A stretch of 64,000 nt of DNA from Syntrophales bacterium (GTDB lineage Bacteria; Desulfobacterota; Syntrophia; Syntrophales; UBA2210): assembly GCA_023230565.1 (NCBI GenBank), contig JALNXD010000010.1:1-64000 (forward strand), read 5' to 3'. Of this stretch, positions 38,508 to 47,342 are shown piece after piece. Each line of letters begins with the position of its first letter. The stretch's first letter is position 1. The notes beneath the pieces were generated by a model. It saw nothing but the letters and a program-made list of their open reading frames with translations, did no database searches and was not told the DNA's origin. The position numbers were made by a program, and so were the translations under genes.

Positions 38508-40126
38508 GAATCTACTCCTTTGAAGAATATATCCACCTGGTAAAATCTTTTCACGGAAGCGTGGCGCCGGGAATCATTATCGGCGGCTTCATGGTCCAGC
38601 TCGCAAAGAGCCGGATGCCGGAGAACGTCCTGTGCGATGTCCTTTGCGAGACGCCGGCCTGTCTTCCAGATGCCGTCCAGCTCTTGACGCCCTGCACCAT
38701 CGGCAACGGCTGGCTCAAGATTGTCGACCTCGGACGATATGCCGTGACGTTTTACGATAAGTATACGGGAGAGGGGATAAGGGTCTTTCTCGATGCCGCC
38801 AAACTGGACGGGCGGCAGGAGATAAAAAACTGGTACCTGAAATTGAAGCCGAAGAAGGAACAGGATCTGGAACTGCTTCTCGATCAGATAAAGGAAGCGG
38901 GGTTTCAAATCTATGGTTCGCAAAGCGTTGCGATCCAGCCGGAATTCATGGAAAAACGGAGCAAGGGAAAGACCATCGCGATTTGCCCCTGCTGCGGCGA
39001 AGCCTATCCGGGAAAGGACGGCGATCTTTGTAAAGGCTGCAGCGGATCGGCGCCCTATCGCAGCAGGGAAGTTTCCATGCAAGAAAGCGGTCCCGGTCTT
39101 ACGGCGGTGCCCCTCGATGAAGCCGTCGGAATGACCGGTCTTCACGATATGACAAGGATCGTTCCCTTTGAAACGAAGGGACCCGCTTTCAGGCACAACC
39201 AGGTTATCAGGGCGGAAGATGTGGACATGCTTCGAAGTATGGGGAGAGAGCACGTCTATGTCAAAGAGATGGCGGCGCCTGACGAAAATTGGGTTCACGA
39301 AGATGACGCGGCCCTGGCCTTTGCCCGGGCCATGGCGGGACCGGGCGTGGCCGCAAGCGAAAAACCGAGCGAAGGGAAGGTGACCTTCCGGGCCGAGCGG
39401 GCAGGCCTCTTGACGGTCGATGCCGAACGGCTGTTCGCCTTCAATCTCATTCCCGACGTTATGTGCTCGAGCCGGAGGAACGGCACCCTTCTTTCGAAGG
39501 ACGGCGCTATCGGCGCGACGCGGGCCATTCCCCTTTACCTCTCGAAAGGCAATTTCGACCGGGCCATGCAGGTGCTCGCCGGCAATCCGCTCTTTCGCGT
39601 GCTGCCGCTTCGAAAGGCGGTGACAGGCATCCTGGTGACGGGGACGGAGGTGGCCAAAGGGCTGGTGCCGGACCGTTTCGAGCCGCTCGTCCGTTCGAAG
39701 CTCGAACGGCTGGGTTGCGAGTCCTTCTACAGCCGCATCGTCCCCGACGACAGGAAGGCCATTGCCGAAGGGGCGGCCGAACTGATCGGCATGGGAATCG
39801 ACCTGCTCGTCACGACGGGAGGGCTTTCCGTCGATCCCGACGACGTGACGAGGCAGGGGCTCATCGATGCGGGCGCCGACGATCTCCTTTACGGGGCGCC
39901 CATTCTGCCGGGCGCCATGACATTGGTCGGACGGATCGGGACAGTCCAGCTGGTAGGGGTCCCCGCGGGCGCCCTCTACTTCGAAACCACCAGCTTCGAT
40001 ATCCTCGTTCCCCGCCTCCTGGCGGGACTCGAAATCACCCGGCAGGATCTCGCGGGACTCGGGCACGGCGGCTACTGCCTGAACTGTAAAACCTGCGTCT
40101 TTCCCCTCTGCCACTTCGGCAAATAG
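38495..40126 (+). CDS. FmdE domain / molybdopterin-binding domain fusion protein
   Basis: The 543-residue protein joins three parts. Residues 1-155 resemble FmdE (SFHGSVAPGIIIGGFMVQLA, TPCTIGNGWLKIVD), a domain tied to tungsten/molybdenum formylmethanofuran dehydrogenases. Residues 160-185 form a zinc ribbon (CPCCGEAYPGKDGDLCKGC). The C-terminal half is a MoaB/MoeA-like molybdopterin-binding domain with VTGTEVAKG and LLVTTGGLSVDPDDVTRQG. It ends in a cysteine-rich tail, CLNCKTCVFPLC. It starts inside modC, so it is the fourth gene of the mod operon and probably acts in Mo/W cofactor insertion for the upstream formate dehydrogenase. That role is inference. Confidence 0.85.
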   Translation: MANVGIYSFEEYIHLVKSFHGSVAPGIIIGGFMVQLAKSRMPENVLCDVLCETPACLPDAVQLLTPCTIGNGWLKIVDLGRYAVTFYDKYTGEGIRVFLDAAKLDGRQEIKNWYLKLKPKKEQDLELLLDQIKEAGFQIYGSQSVAIQPEFMEKRSKGKTIAICPCCGEAYPGKDGDLCKGCSGSAPYRSREVSMQESGPGLTAVPLDEAVGMTGLHDMTRIVPFETKGPAFRHNQVIRAEDVDMLRSMGREHVYVKEMAAPDENWVHEDDAALAFARAMAGPGVAASEKPSEGKVTFRAERAGLLTVDAERLFAFNLIPDVMCSSRRNGTLLSKDGAIGATRAIPLYLSKGNFDRAMQVLAGNPLFRVLPLRKAVTGILVTGTEVAKGLVPDRFEPLVRSKLERLGCESFYSRIVPDDRKAIAEGAAELIGMGIDLLVTTGGLSVDPDDVTRQGLIDAGADDLLYGAPILPGAMTLVGRIGTVQLVGVPAGALYFETTSFDILVPRLLAGLEITRQDLAGLGHGGYCLNCKTCVFPLCHFGK

Positions 40127-40332
40127 GGATATTTTCCTTTTTTTTGGACGAGGCGGAAAATTTCTTGCAATATAAAGTGAATTGAGGCAAATACATATCT
40201 ACTGTCTTTTATTTTCCAACGCTGTAAAGAATCAGCAGTGAAATCACCCGGACCGATTCCTGCCGCCGATTTTCCCATTTCCGAGACCGCATGCAAGGAT
40301 TCACTGACTACCAAATAATGATGGAGTCTGCC

Positions 40333-42135
40333 ATGAAGCTCTGCGGGTCTGTGATTTTTTTTATTATCTTTGTCATTGCTATTATCCCGGCAACCGGCAC
40401 CGCCGCCGACTGGCGGGTGATGGTCATCGATACGCCTGCCGAGGTGCAGAGCGACTATCACTGCCGGATCGTCCTGGACGGCGAAGGCTACCCGCACATG
40501 GTCTACGGCGAGCGGGCCGTCAACCATGTCTATCTCGATCCGCAAGGCTGGCACAAGGAAACGGTCGCCGTCTTCGGAACGCCGGGCGCGGCCCATCCCG
40601 CCGTCGCAATCGATAACGATAATTGCGCCCACATCGTCTATCGAAACCATGAACTGGCGAAGCTCGTCTATGCCACGAAGGCGGGCAGCGCCTGGCAGAC
40701 CACACTACTGGATTATGACAGCACTCTGTTTACCGTTGTCGCCGATCCGAATAACGGGCCGCATATTTTGCACAGATCCTTTGTATCCGGTAGCGGCATC
40801 TTTTTTCACACCACCCCTCAAGCGGGAGTATGGACGACGGAACAGATCGACGAACATGCGAGTACGGCACCGATCCTTGCCCTCTTCGATTCGGCTGATT
40901 CCCTGCACGTCATCTACATCACCCCCACTGAGATGCCGTCTCGTCCTCCCGGTGCGATCGGTGCATCGATTTTCTATCCTCAATTGTTTTTGACCTATGC
41001 GACAAACAAAAGCGGCGTCTGGTCGTCGGAAACACTCGCCTATGTGGATGTACTGAGGAACGGCACTTTGAATCCCTGCCGATTGTACATGGATGAAAAT
41101 GCCGCTTTGCACGTATTCTATACGCGAACTTTCATCGACCCTGACACCGTCTGCCTGGATCATGCCCTTCGCCTTTCGGGTGGCTGGTCTGTGGAAACAG
41201 TTCCCTATGCCGATTTTCCCGGTTCCCCCTGGCCTTACGATCCCGTTAAATGCATGCCCTTGTATTTTGGGGCCTTCGGTCAAGAGGCGGAACCCCGGCA
41301 GTTCGATTATCTTTTCAAGTACTCAGGCTACATCCCCGGTATTTCTTACAGCGGACTTTATTACGGATTCATCGAAAACGGCCGGACGTGGGCGGTTCCG
41401 GTGGATATCAATAACCGGATTGCCGCGGGATCGTTCAATTGTGTCCCCGATCCATCCGGTTATCTCCATGCGGCCTACTTCGATGTAAATGAGTGCTTCA
41501 AATATGCCACGAACCGCCCCGTCAAAAAGGGTGATATAAGCGCCGACGGAACGGTCGGTTTGAAGGACGCCCTTATCGCGCTTCAAATACTTTCCGGTTC
41601 CGATCCCGAAGGGCCGGTGACAACCGGCGCCGACGTGGACGGCGACGGCAGGCTCGGAATGGAGAACCCTCTTTATATTCTCCGGGAGGTTTCCAGCACG
41701 CAAAGCCCTGCAGTTCCCGTGATTCCGATTGATGTTATATCTGTAGAGAATATAATTCTCACTACCTCTACTACGACTTCCGCCGCCGTTTCCACCACGC
41801 ATCCGACTACGACCTTAGAGGAAATGACTACGACGTTTGAGGAAACGACCACCACGGAAGAGGCGACGTCCACCACTTCGGAAGAAGAAACAACCACCAC
41901 TTCGCTGTCGACGACCACCGGTACATGGCCCACAACCACCGCCGAACCCACTACGTCGACAGCATCATCGGAAACCACCACGACGTGGCCAAGTACACAC
42001 ATAGGGTCAACGATAACCACCATGACATGGCCGACGACAACGACGCGGCCGACGACCACGACAACAACCACCACGACTATGACTCTATCAACCACGACAA
42101 CGACTGCTGCTTCGACGACAACTACAATACCCTAG
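40333..42135 (+). CDS. Secreted repeat protein with dockerin-like domain and Thr-rich tail
   Basis: A signal peptide (MKLCGSVIFFIIFVIAIIPA) opens this 600-residue protein. Residues 25-400 hold repeats of about 45 residues with a pattern like HIVYRNHELAKLVYATKAGS, suggesting a beta-propeller. Near 415-475 two calcium-type loops (GDISADGTVGLKDALIAL and GADVDGDGRLGMENPLYIL) form a dockerin-like domain. The last 115 residues are mostly threonine with some S, E, P and W, and the protein ends there. ATG at 40333 is chosen for the GGAG site and clean signal peptide. It is likely exported. The missing domain after the Thr linker is odd and could mean truncation. Confidence 0.75.
   Translation: MKLCGSVIFFIIFVIAIIPATGTAADWRVMVIDTPAEVQSDYHCRIVLDGEGYPHMVYGERAVNHVYLDPQGWHKETVAVFGTPGAAHPAVAIDNDNCAHIVYRNHELAKLVYATKAGSAWQTTLLDYDSTLFTVVADPNNGPHILHRSFVSGSGIFFHTTPQAGVWTTEQIDEHASTAPILALFDSADSLHVIYITPTEMPSRPPGAIGASIFYPQLFLTYATNKSGVWSSETLAYVDVLRNGTLNPCRLYMDENAALHVFYTRTFIDPDTVCLDHALRLSGGWSVETVPYADFPGSPWPYDPVKCMPLYFGAFGQEAEPRQFDYLFKYSGYIPGISYSGLYYGFIENGRTWAVPVDINNRIAAGSFNCVPDPSGYLHAAYFDVNECFKYATNRPVKKGDISADGTVGLKDALIALQILSGSDPEGPVTTGADVDGDGRLGMENPLYILREVSSTQSPAVPVIPIDVISVENIILTTSTTTSAAVSTTHPTTTLEEMTTTFEETTTTEEATSTTSEEETTTTSLSTTTGTWPTTTAEPTTSTASSETTTTWPSTHIGSTITTMTWPTTTTRPTTTTTTTTTMTLSTTTTTAASTTTTIP
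41758..42135 (+). repeat. Threonine-codon low-complexity tract
   Basis: Repeated ACN codons encode runs of threonine broken by S, E, P and W at the end of the secreted protein. The DNA is simple in sequence, so slippage and length variation between relatives are likely. Long frames on the other strand here are its shadows. Confidence 0.7.
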
Positions 42136-42349
42136 AGAAGCAGCTTCACCTTCGCTTCACCGCGCTGGCCTGCTGCAGTTGCCGGTCCGGGGAATACGCC
42201 CGACTGTCTTTCCCCCACAGTCACTTCTTGCCTCCGGATCCGCCTTCGGCTTTCACCTTTTGTCACGATTATTATAAGGACTTTGGTGTTCTTCTGGTGT
42301 AGTATTCGCAGGCATATCGATTCAGCGGCATTAAGGGGAATTTCATTCA

Positions 42350-42550
42350 ATGGATGGCACCAGACGGGAAGAAATAAAGCCGGGGATGCGCGTGGCCGTC
42401 GTTCTCAAGGAGGATCAGCGGTCGGGGAAGACGACGGAAGGGATCGTTCAGGACATCCTGACCAGGTCGGCCTCTCATCCTCACGGGATCAAAGTACGGC
42501 TTGTCTCCGGCCTCGTGGGGCGCGTGAAAGAGATCGCGGGGAAAGCGTAG
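42350..42550 (+). CDS. YwbE family protein
   Basis: This 66-residue protein matches the small YwbE family: REEIKPGMRVAVVLKEDQRS, GKTTEGIVQDILTRSASHPH and GIKVRLVSGLVGRVKEI. The family folds as a small KOW/SH3-like barrel of unknown function. An AGGGGA site precedes ATG. The next gene starts immediately after its stop codon, so the two are co-transcribed. Confidence 0.88.
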   Translation: MDGTRREEIKPGMRVAVVLKEDQRSGKTTEGIVQDILTRSASHPHGIKVRLVSGLVGRVKEIAGKA

Positions 42551-43324
42551 ATGACCGCCGGGTATCGCAATCCGCAGGACCCGTCTTCTCTGCCGGCCCT
42601 GATCGCCCACCGCGGCGCCTCCCACACCGCACCGGAGAATACACTGTCCGCCTTCAGGCGTGCCTGGCAGGAAGGCGCCGACGGAATCGAAGGGGATTTC
42701 CGCCTCACCGGGGACGGAAGAATTGTCTGCATCCATGATGCCGCCACAGGCCGTACCTGCGATCGGGACCTCATCGTCTCGAAAACGGCGCTTTCCGAAC
42801 TGCGGAAACTGGACGCCGGTTGCCGGAAAGGGCGGCAATGGCGAGGGGAAAAGATCCCCCTTATTGAAGAAGTCCTTTCCGCGGTGCCCGAAGGCAAAGT
42901 CATATTCATTGAGATCAAGGGAGGCGCCGAGATGATCGATCCTCTCAAAAAGATTCTCGCCTCATCGGGCCTCGCCCCGGAACAGATGGTCATCATTGCC
43001 TTTGCAACAGACGTTATCAAAGAAGCAAAGCGGCAACTCCCGGATCTCAAGGCGTACTGGCTTACCGAATTCAAGAAAAACAGCGAGACCGGAACATGGT
43101 ACCCCTCGGCGGCATCGGCCGTGGCGACATTGAAATGCACCGGCGCCGACGGTCTTGGAGGGAAGGCATGCGATGCCATTGACGATGCTTTTGTCGGCGA
43201 AATCCATAGATCCGGCAAAGAATTGAACCTCTGGACCGTGAACAGCAGGGTGAAGGCGAAGCGATTCAAGGATTCGGGAGTCGACTCCCTTACCACCGAC
43301 TGTCCCGGATGGCTGAGAGAATAA
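42551..43324 (+). CDS. Glycerophosphodiester phosphodiesterase
   Basis: The 257-residue TIM-barrel protein carries the family signature LIAHRGASHTAPENTLSAF, the metal ligands in GADGIEGDFRLTGDGRIVCIHDA and LWTVNSRVKAKRFKDSGVDSLTTD at the end. It hydrolyses glycerophosphodiesters from phospholipid turnover to glycerol-3-phosphate and an alcohol. With no signal peptide it resembles the cytoplasmic UgpQ type. It abuts the YwbE gene. A half copy of the GGGGACGGGTTCACATT repeat follows the stop. Confidence 0.93.
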   Translation: MTAGYRNPQDPSSLPALIAHRGASHTAPENTLSAFRRAWQEGADGIEGDFRLTGDGRIVCIHDAATGRTCDRDLIVSKTALSELRKLDAGCRKGRQWRGEKIPLIEEVLSAVPEGKVIFIEIKGGAEMIDPLKKILASSGLAPEQMVIIAFATDVIKEAKRQLPDLKAYWLTEFKKNSETGTWYPSAASAVATLKCTGADGLGGKACDAIDDAFVGEIHRSGKELNLWTVNSRVKAKRFKDSGVDSLTTDCPGWLRE

Positions 43325-43327
43325 TTC

Positions 43328-43344
43328 GGGGACGGGTTCACATT
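43328..43344 (+). repeat. Half copy of the GGGGACGGGTTCACATT repeat
   Basis: GGGGACGGGTTCACATT follows the phosphodiesterase stop codon by three bases and is identical to one arm of the complete hairpin at 48686-48732. No matching inverted arm is seen here. Confidence 0.6.
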
Positions 43345-43483
43345 TCCGATTCCCGTACTGTTTTTTTTACATTCTTATCAAGGACAGATTGTCAGATATG
43401 AATTAATTCAACTTGTTTCCTCCAGGCACAATGTTTGCATTATTTAATTCATTGACATCATTTTAAAAAGGGGAATATATGCC

Positions 43484-45118
43484 ATGAAACAGTCATGGTT
43501 CAGATCTACAGGTGTGAGTATATTTCTTTGCTTTATCTGGATATATGCGCCTGCTGTCAATGCCCAGGAAAACGAAGTTCCGAGGATATCGAAAGAAAAA
43601 GTGAAAGCCATGCTTGGTGACCCCGATCTTGTGATTATTGATACATTGCTGCCGGAGCAATGGGAGCTGGTGGATAAGAAACTGCCCGGAGCAGTTCGGG
43701 AAGACCCGGAAAATGTTGAAAAATGGGCTGATAAGTACTCCAGGGACAAAACCATGGTTATTTACTGAGCCTGACCCGGCGAGGCCACCAGTGCCCGTGT
43801 GGCACGGCAGCTTATAGATACAGGATTTAAGGATGTGTACGTGCTGAAGGGGGGGCTCAGGGAATGGACAAGGGCGCAATTCCCTGTCGATATCAAGCTT
43901 GTGCACAAAAGAGAGTGTGTCAGCTGCCATCTTGACGTAACTCCAGGGATAGTGTCGGACTGGCAGCTCAGCATGCACAGCAAAAATATGGTCTCCTGTT
44001 CTGTCTGTCACGGTGTTTTCCATATGTCGGAGGATGACGTGGAACTCGCCAAACCGGTTGAACCGGAAAAATGCGGCATGTGTCACGAACCTCAATGGAA
44101 CCAATTCAAGGCGGGAAAGCATGCGAAGGCGTGGAAGGCGATGAAGGCTGTGCCCGCAGCTCACTGGCAGCCCATGCTGCTTATGGAAGGGATGAAGGGA
44201 TGCGGGGGATGTCACAAAATCGGAATCAAAACCATTGATGAAATTGATACCCTGAGAGAAGAGGCAGCGGATTTCGGTATCGCATCATGCGATTCCTGCC
44301 ATACGAGGCATACTTTCAAAAAGGCCGAGGCCGTCCATCCCCGAGCCTGTCAGACGTGTCATATGGGGTTCGATCACCCGCAATGGGAGATGTATTCATC
44401 GTCCAAACACGGGGTCAGATTTTTTCTGAAACAGGAAAATGTGTTGCCGGAAGACGCTGCCGCTCCAGTTTGCCAGACCTGTCATATGCAGGGAGGCAAT
44501 CATGAAGTAAGAACCCCCTGGGGGTTTTGGGCGATTCGGCTCCCGCTTCCTCAAGAAGATGCCTGGGCCGCTGCACGAAAAAAGATTTTACAGGCCATGG
44601 GAATTCTGGATCTCGAAGGTAATCCGACAGAACGTTTCGAAGTTGTGAAAGAACTTGATATGGCAAGGCTTACGCCAGAGGCATGGCAACAGGAGCGGGA
44701 AAAAATGATCGGTACCTGCAATAAGTGCCACTCTGTCAATTTCGCCAAAGGAGAACTGGAAAAGGGCGATCGGATGATACGAAAGGCCGATATGATTCTT
44801 GCCGAGGCCGTCGATATTGTCGCCGGACTTTATGCCGAGGGCATTCTGAAAAAACCGGAGCGCTATGTCAGACCCTTTCCCGATCTACTGGCCCTTCATG
44901 AGGCAGCTACATCGATAGAATTAAAGCTGTTTCATATGTTTCTGGAACACCGCATGAGAGCGTTTCAGGGTGCTTTTCATAATAATCCAGATTATGCGTT
45001 CTGGTACGGCTGGAGCAATCTGAGACAGGATCTGACCGAAATCAAAGAGATGGAAAAAGAACTGCGCAAAAAAAAGCAAAAACAGACTGAGAACTGCAAT
45101 TTCCAAATTCAGAATTGA
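43484..45118 (+). CDS. Rhodanese-octaheme (HAO-like) cytochrome c fusion with two predicted Sec residues
   Basis: One frame of 544 codons contains UGA at 43766-43768 and 43772-43774 (residues 95 and 97). A signal peptide ends near AVNAQE. Residues 32-130 are a rhodanese domain (VIIDTLLPEQWEL, then VIY-U-A-U-PGEATSARVA, GFKDVYVLKGGLREW). The family normally has YCACPGEATSARVA here, so both loop cysteines, including the catalytic persulfide position, are UGA. Then come exactly eight CxxCH heme sites (CVSCH, CSVCH, CGMCH, CGGCH, CDSCH, CQTCH twice, CNKCH). A hydroxylamine-oxidoreductase-like helical end follows (PFPDLLALHEA, FLEHRMRAFQGAFHNNPDYA). It should be periplasmic. A pseudogene is the alternative. 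Confidence 0.85.
43766..43808 (+). promoter_or_regulatory. Two Sec UGA codons and candidate shared SECIS hairpin
   Basis: GTGCC (43791-43795) pairs perfectly with GGCAC (43801-43805) around CGTGT. The loop begins 27 bases after the first UGA and 21 after the second, within the range used for bacterial SECIS prediction, and has G at its second position. One hairpin would have to serve both codons. Confidence 0.6.
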
Positions 45119-45251
45119 TTTAGTTGAGCAGAGTATGCATTTTTATTGACTTGGCATGGGAGGGGTTACTCCTCTGTAAATGTGTTTGCCCCCCGGATAT
45201 ACCTGTGGTAAAGGAAACAGCGGTTCATACATTTCGGAAAAAGGAGGAGCA

Positions 45252-45638
45252 ATGAGTCCCATCAAATCGAATCTCGATCAGTTCAAGGCATTAGCGAAAA
45301 ATCCAAGCGACAGCCCTATTGTGATGCTCAATCTATTGAAATTCAAAGAAGATGGAGGAGCCGAATCTTATGCCCGGTATGCAGAAGCTGCTGATAAATT
45401 TGTGACGGCTCTGGGGGGAAAATCGATATATGTCGGTAAGGCTATGGAACTTCTGAATGGGGAAGAGACATGGGATATCGTGATGCTCGTCCAGTATCCT
45501 TCACGAAAGGCCTTTCTTAAAATGGCAAACGATCCTGAGTACCTGAAAATTCATAAATTCCGGGAAGACGGTCTCGAGCGGGCGGTACTCTATTCTACGG
45601 AGAAGATCGGATTTCGTGAATTGACTTTAAAAAAGTAA
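45252..45638 (+). CDS. DUF1330 family protein
   Basis: The 128-residue protein has the ferredoxin-like alpha/beta pattern of DUF1330 with PIVMLNLLKFKEDGGAESYARYAEAA, a central WDIVMLVQYPSRKAFLKMAND and PEYLKIHKFREDGLERAVLYST. AGGAGGAG lies just before the ATG at 45252; the frame upstream to 45180 is not family-like. Function is unknown; relatives belong to the dimeric alpha/beta barrel superfamily. It follows the rhodanese-cytochrome gene by 133 bases and may or may not share its transcript. Confidence 0.82.
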   Translation: MSPIKSNLDQFKALAKNPSDSPIVMLNLLKFKEDGGAESYARYAEAADKFVTALGGKSIYVGKAMELLNGEETWDIVMLVQYPSRKAFLKMANDPEYLKIHKFREDGLERAVLYSTEKIGFRELTLKK

Positions 45639-45678
45639 GCTAAAGAATATTACGGCTGGTGCAGCTTAACAGTGTTTC

Positions 45679-45715
45679 ATGGGTAACAGAAAAATAAAAA
45701 GGTTCTGTTACCCAT
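45679..45715. terminator. Bidirectional terminator hairpin
   Basis: ATGGGTAACAGAA (45679-45691) and TTCTGTTACCCAT (45703-45715) form a perfect 13-base stem around an A-rich loop, between two convergent genes. The following GACTTTCTTGTTTT is T-rich but not a clean run. Confidence 0.7.
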
Positions 45716-45774
45716 GACTTTCTTGTTTTACCAATTGTTTTGCCAAAAAAAACTGCCTTGACTTTTTTACATTC

Positions 45775-47025
45775 TTATTCATAAATTTTTTCATCTGCTG
45801 CATCCGCTTCTTCTGCATCATATTCGAAGTTGCGTGCCAGATGATTCTTCTTCGTTTCAAAGTATTCCCTGTACCATTCGTGGGCTGTGATCATGGACAT
45901 GACTTCGCTGGTTCCGGTCCATATTGAAGCCAGCCTTATATCCCTGTGAATGCGTTCAACTGGAAATATGGTCGTGTAGCCGATGCCTCCCATTACCTGC
46001 ATGGCATTGTGCACCGCCTTCTGGCAGGATTCGGTGATAAACCTTTTTGACTCGGAAACCATGCGACGGATACGATTCATATCAATGCCGGCATCAACGG
46101 CCCTGGCCGTGGTATAGGCGAGCGAGCGGGCCGCATCAAGGAGCATGACAGCTTCGGCAATTTGAAAACTCACCCCTTCAAACCTATTAATTACCTGACC
46201 GAAGGCCTTCCTACGGGACGAATAGTGTGTAGCGATATCCACAGCGGGCTGGGCGGCGCCGATGGTCATGGATGCAGTGCCGAGGCGCTCCGGAATCATC
46301 ATCGTATTGAAGACATCGTGAGCGCCGTTAATTGTGCCCACAATGTTTTTTTTAGGGACCTTCACATCTTTGAAGATTACGCGGGCCGTGCCGCCGCCAC
46401 GGCATCCCATAAGACCATAGAGGTATTTCGTTTCTATGCCGGGTCCCCGGTCAACGATAAATGCAGTAAGCGATTCCTGTGGTTTTGCCTTGGAATCAAG
46501 ATTCGTGCGGGCATAGACAAGGAAGAAGTCAGCTCCATCTCCCCCGACTATGAACCGCTTCTGGCCATTCAAAAGAAAATAATCCCCCTTGTCTTCGGCT
46601 CTGGTGACTGCACCGAAAAAGTCAGAACCGCCTCGGGGTTCGGTAAGGCATTCGGCGGCGAAGATATCGCCTCTGAGAAGCGGTTTTACGTACCGCTCTT
46701 TCAAATCATCTGTTCCATGAAGAATGATGGCGTCGCAGACCAGTTCAGCGCCCACGCCAAATACGCAGGCAAATTCGTACCCCAGCATTCCTATTTCTTC
46801 CATGAGCATGCAGGTGGTCACCCAGTCCATATCCCGTCCGCCCCATTTTTTTGGATACCGGCAGCCCAGGAGATTGCGCCTGCCCGCCTCGCGAAGAAAT
46901 TCCTTTGGAAATTTAATAATATCCTTATCCATATCGAGGATCATCTGGCGGGGCACCCATGCTACCAGTTCCCTGGCTTCTTCGCGAATTTTCAACTGCT
47001 CTTCACTCATTAGATAGTCAAACAT
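45775..47025 (-). CDS. Acyl-CoA dehydrogenase
   Basis: The 416-residue flavoprotein has the three-domain acyl-CoA dehydrogenase plan. It has helical N-terminal SEEQLKIREEARELV, the FAD/substrate segment FAAECLTEPRGGSDFFGAVTRAE, RFIVGGDGADFFLVYAR in the beta domain, and C-terminal QVMGGIGYTTIFPVERIHRDIRLASIW with WTGTSEVM. ATG at 47025 is selected because AGGAG stands nine bases upstream, while ATGTCT three codons earlier abuts that site. It oxidises an acyl-CoA and passes electrons to an ETF. Chain length is unknown. The gene stands alone, divergent from the selenoprotein gene at 47343. Confidence 0.93.
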   Translation of the reverse strand: MFDYLMSEEQLKIREEARELVAWVPRQMILDMDKDIIKFPKEFLREAGRRNLLGCRYPKKWGGRDMDWVTTCMLMEEIGMLGYEFACVFGVGAELVCDAIILHGTDDLKERYVKPLLRGDIFAAECLTEPRGGSDFFGAVTRAEDKGDYFLLNGQKRFIVGGDGADFFLVYARTNLDSKAKPQESLTAFIVDRGPGIETKYLYGLMGCRGGGTARVIFKDVKVPKKNIVGTINGAHDVFNTMMIPERLGTASMTIGAAQPAVDIATHYSSRRKAFGQVINRFEGVSFQIAEAVMLLDAARSLAYTTARAVDAGIDMNRIRRMVSESKRFITESCQKAVHNAMQVMGGIGYTTIFPVERIHRDIRLASIWTGTSEVMSMITAHEWYREYFETKKNHLARNFEYDAEEADAADEKIYE

Positions 47026-47342
47026 AGACATCTCCTTTATGCATTTGTTTTTATACAAATATGAGGTGCACGATCTTTAATCCAAAATGATGTTTGCGAA
47101 AATAAAATGGAAAAGATAAAAATACCATTATATGCCCTTTTGTGATGTTTTTGCGGTGGGTGAGTGCGTCCGCAGAAATGAATATTATAAGCATAACGTG
47201 CCTTATTTCGGAGAACTAACAGGTGATACCGGGGATGTCAAGATAATCATTCGGGTATTCAGTGTTCAATTAGTATTGACACAGACCTTCATATTTGCAA
47301 TGTTTCTTTTTAATCAGAACGAGCAGATGAAAGGAAGCTACC
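47026..47342. other. Divergent intergenic region, no gene
   Basis: This 317-base gap lies between the acyl-CoA dehydrogenase (leftward) and the C_GCAxxG selenoprotein (rightward). A 104-codon frame at 47132-47446 crosses into the next gene in another frame and lacks family features. Promoters must be here but none is strong enough to call. Confidence 0.4.

Noticed and set aside
38423..40114. 563-codon frame on the minus strand
   Set aside because: It is a shadow of the GC-rich FmdE-fusion gene, rich in R, G, P and H with no family features.
41673..42095. Valine-rich minus-strand frame and a His/Asp/Asn-rich plus-strand frame at 41925-42302
   Set aside because: Both are alternative readings of the repetitive threonine codons of the secreted protein.
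43484..43768. A separate short secreted rhodanese fragment followed by an independent cytochrome starting at GTG 43799
   Set aside because: Both parts are in one frame, the second has no ribosome site or signal peptide of its own, and the two UGAs replace family cysteines.
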